In this document: positions 6,091 to 6,115 of the stretch, piece after piece
How positions within the stretch are numbered: position 1 is the first letter of the stretch
How the letters are laid out: every line of letters starts with the position of its first letter
Assembly (NCBI GenBank): GCA_937916345.1
Contig: CALFUE010000107.1
Location: 1 to 6,115 of the forward strand
Origin: an uncultured bacterium
GTDB lineage: Bacteria > Bacillota > Clostridia > Lachnospirales > Lachnospiraceae
Length of the DNA stretch: 6,115 nucleotides
Direction of reading: 5' to 3'
The notes under the pieces: generated by a model
What the model was told of the DNA's origin: nothing
The model's input: only the letters and a program-made list of their open reading frames with translations
Database searches by the model: none
Program-made: the position numbers and the translations under genes

Positions 6091-6115
6091 GTAAGTCGCT
6101 GATTATTGACGGTGC

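Larger units (their letters stand above)
5974..6115. other. Unassigned 3' tail, no supported gene
   Basis: These 142 bases follow the dehydrogenase and run to the window edge. No ORF with a start codon and ribosome binding site is seen. One + frame has no stop from 5946 to the edge but contains no ATG, GTG or TTG in that span. One - strand frame is open from the edge down to a TGA at 5993-5995, 40 codons, so it could be the end of a convergent gene, but its Pro/Ser-rich translation resembles no family I know. Hairpin-forming sequence lies at 5995-6017 and 6062-6090. A leader or small RNA cut by the edge is possible. Confidence 0.5.

Noticed and set aside
6071..6099. Resemblance to the GGTAGAGG segment of the lysine riboswitch
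   Set aside because: Only that short string matches; the following conserved segments, such as the AGTA and GGCGCCGAAG-type parts, are not visible before the window ends.

Overview
The window looks like a chromosomal segment of a low-to-mid GC Firmicute, most likely a clostridium of the Lachnospiraceae type. The evidence is the PheS Cys-x2-Cys-x4-Cys-x2-Cys insertion, the clostridial style of the PheT B3/B4 domain, strong AGGAGG-type ribosome binding sites and tight same-strand packing. The lineage call rests on remembered family features, not on a search. All five genes lie on the + strand and fill almost the whole window.

Layout: positions 1-573 are the 3' part of pheS (phenylalanyl-tRNA synthetase alpha chain, cut by the window edge). 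Position 594-3014 is a complete pheT (beta chain). Position 3022-4047 is a complete queA (queuosine pathway, tRNA modification). Position 4062-4697 is a HAD-superfamily phosphatase-like gene. The gaps between these four are 20, 7 and 14 bases with no terminator-like structure, so they probably share a transcript. A 61-base AT-rich gap follows. Together with the last codon of the HAD gene it holds a good candidate sigma-A promoter with an extended -10, an inverted repeat over the -10, and a direct repeat. It leads into an iron-type alcohol dehydrogenase gene (4759-5973). The last 142 bases hold no gene I can support, but they contain hairpin-forming sequence.

How the genes work together: PheS and PheT form the (alpha-beta)2 enzyme that charges tRNA-Phe. 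QueA makes epoxyqueuosine in tRNAs whose anticodon has the form GUN, so pheS-pheT-queA is a translation/tRNA block. The HAD protein has no obvious tie to it and may be a housekeeping phosphatase riding in the operon. The alcohol dehydrogenase appears to start a separate transcription unit and probably belongs to fermentative redox metabolism.

The coding part is ordinary core genome, and I found no new system in it. The points most worth a second look are the compact regulatory region before the alcohol dehydrogenase, including a two-codon ORF that overlaps its start codon, and the unexplained 3' tail.
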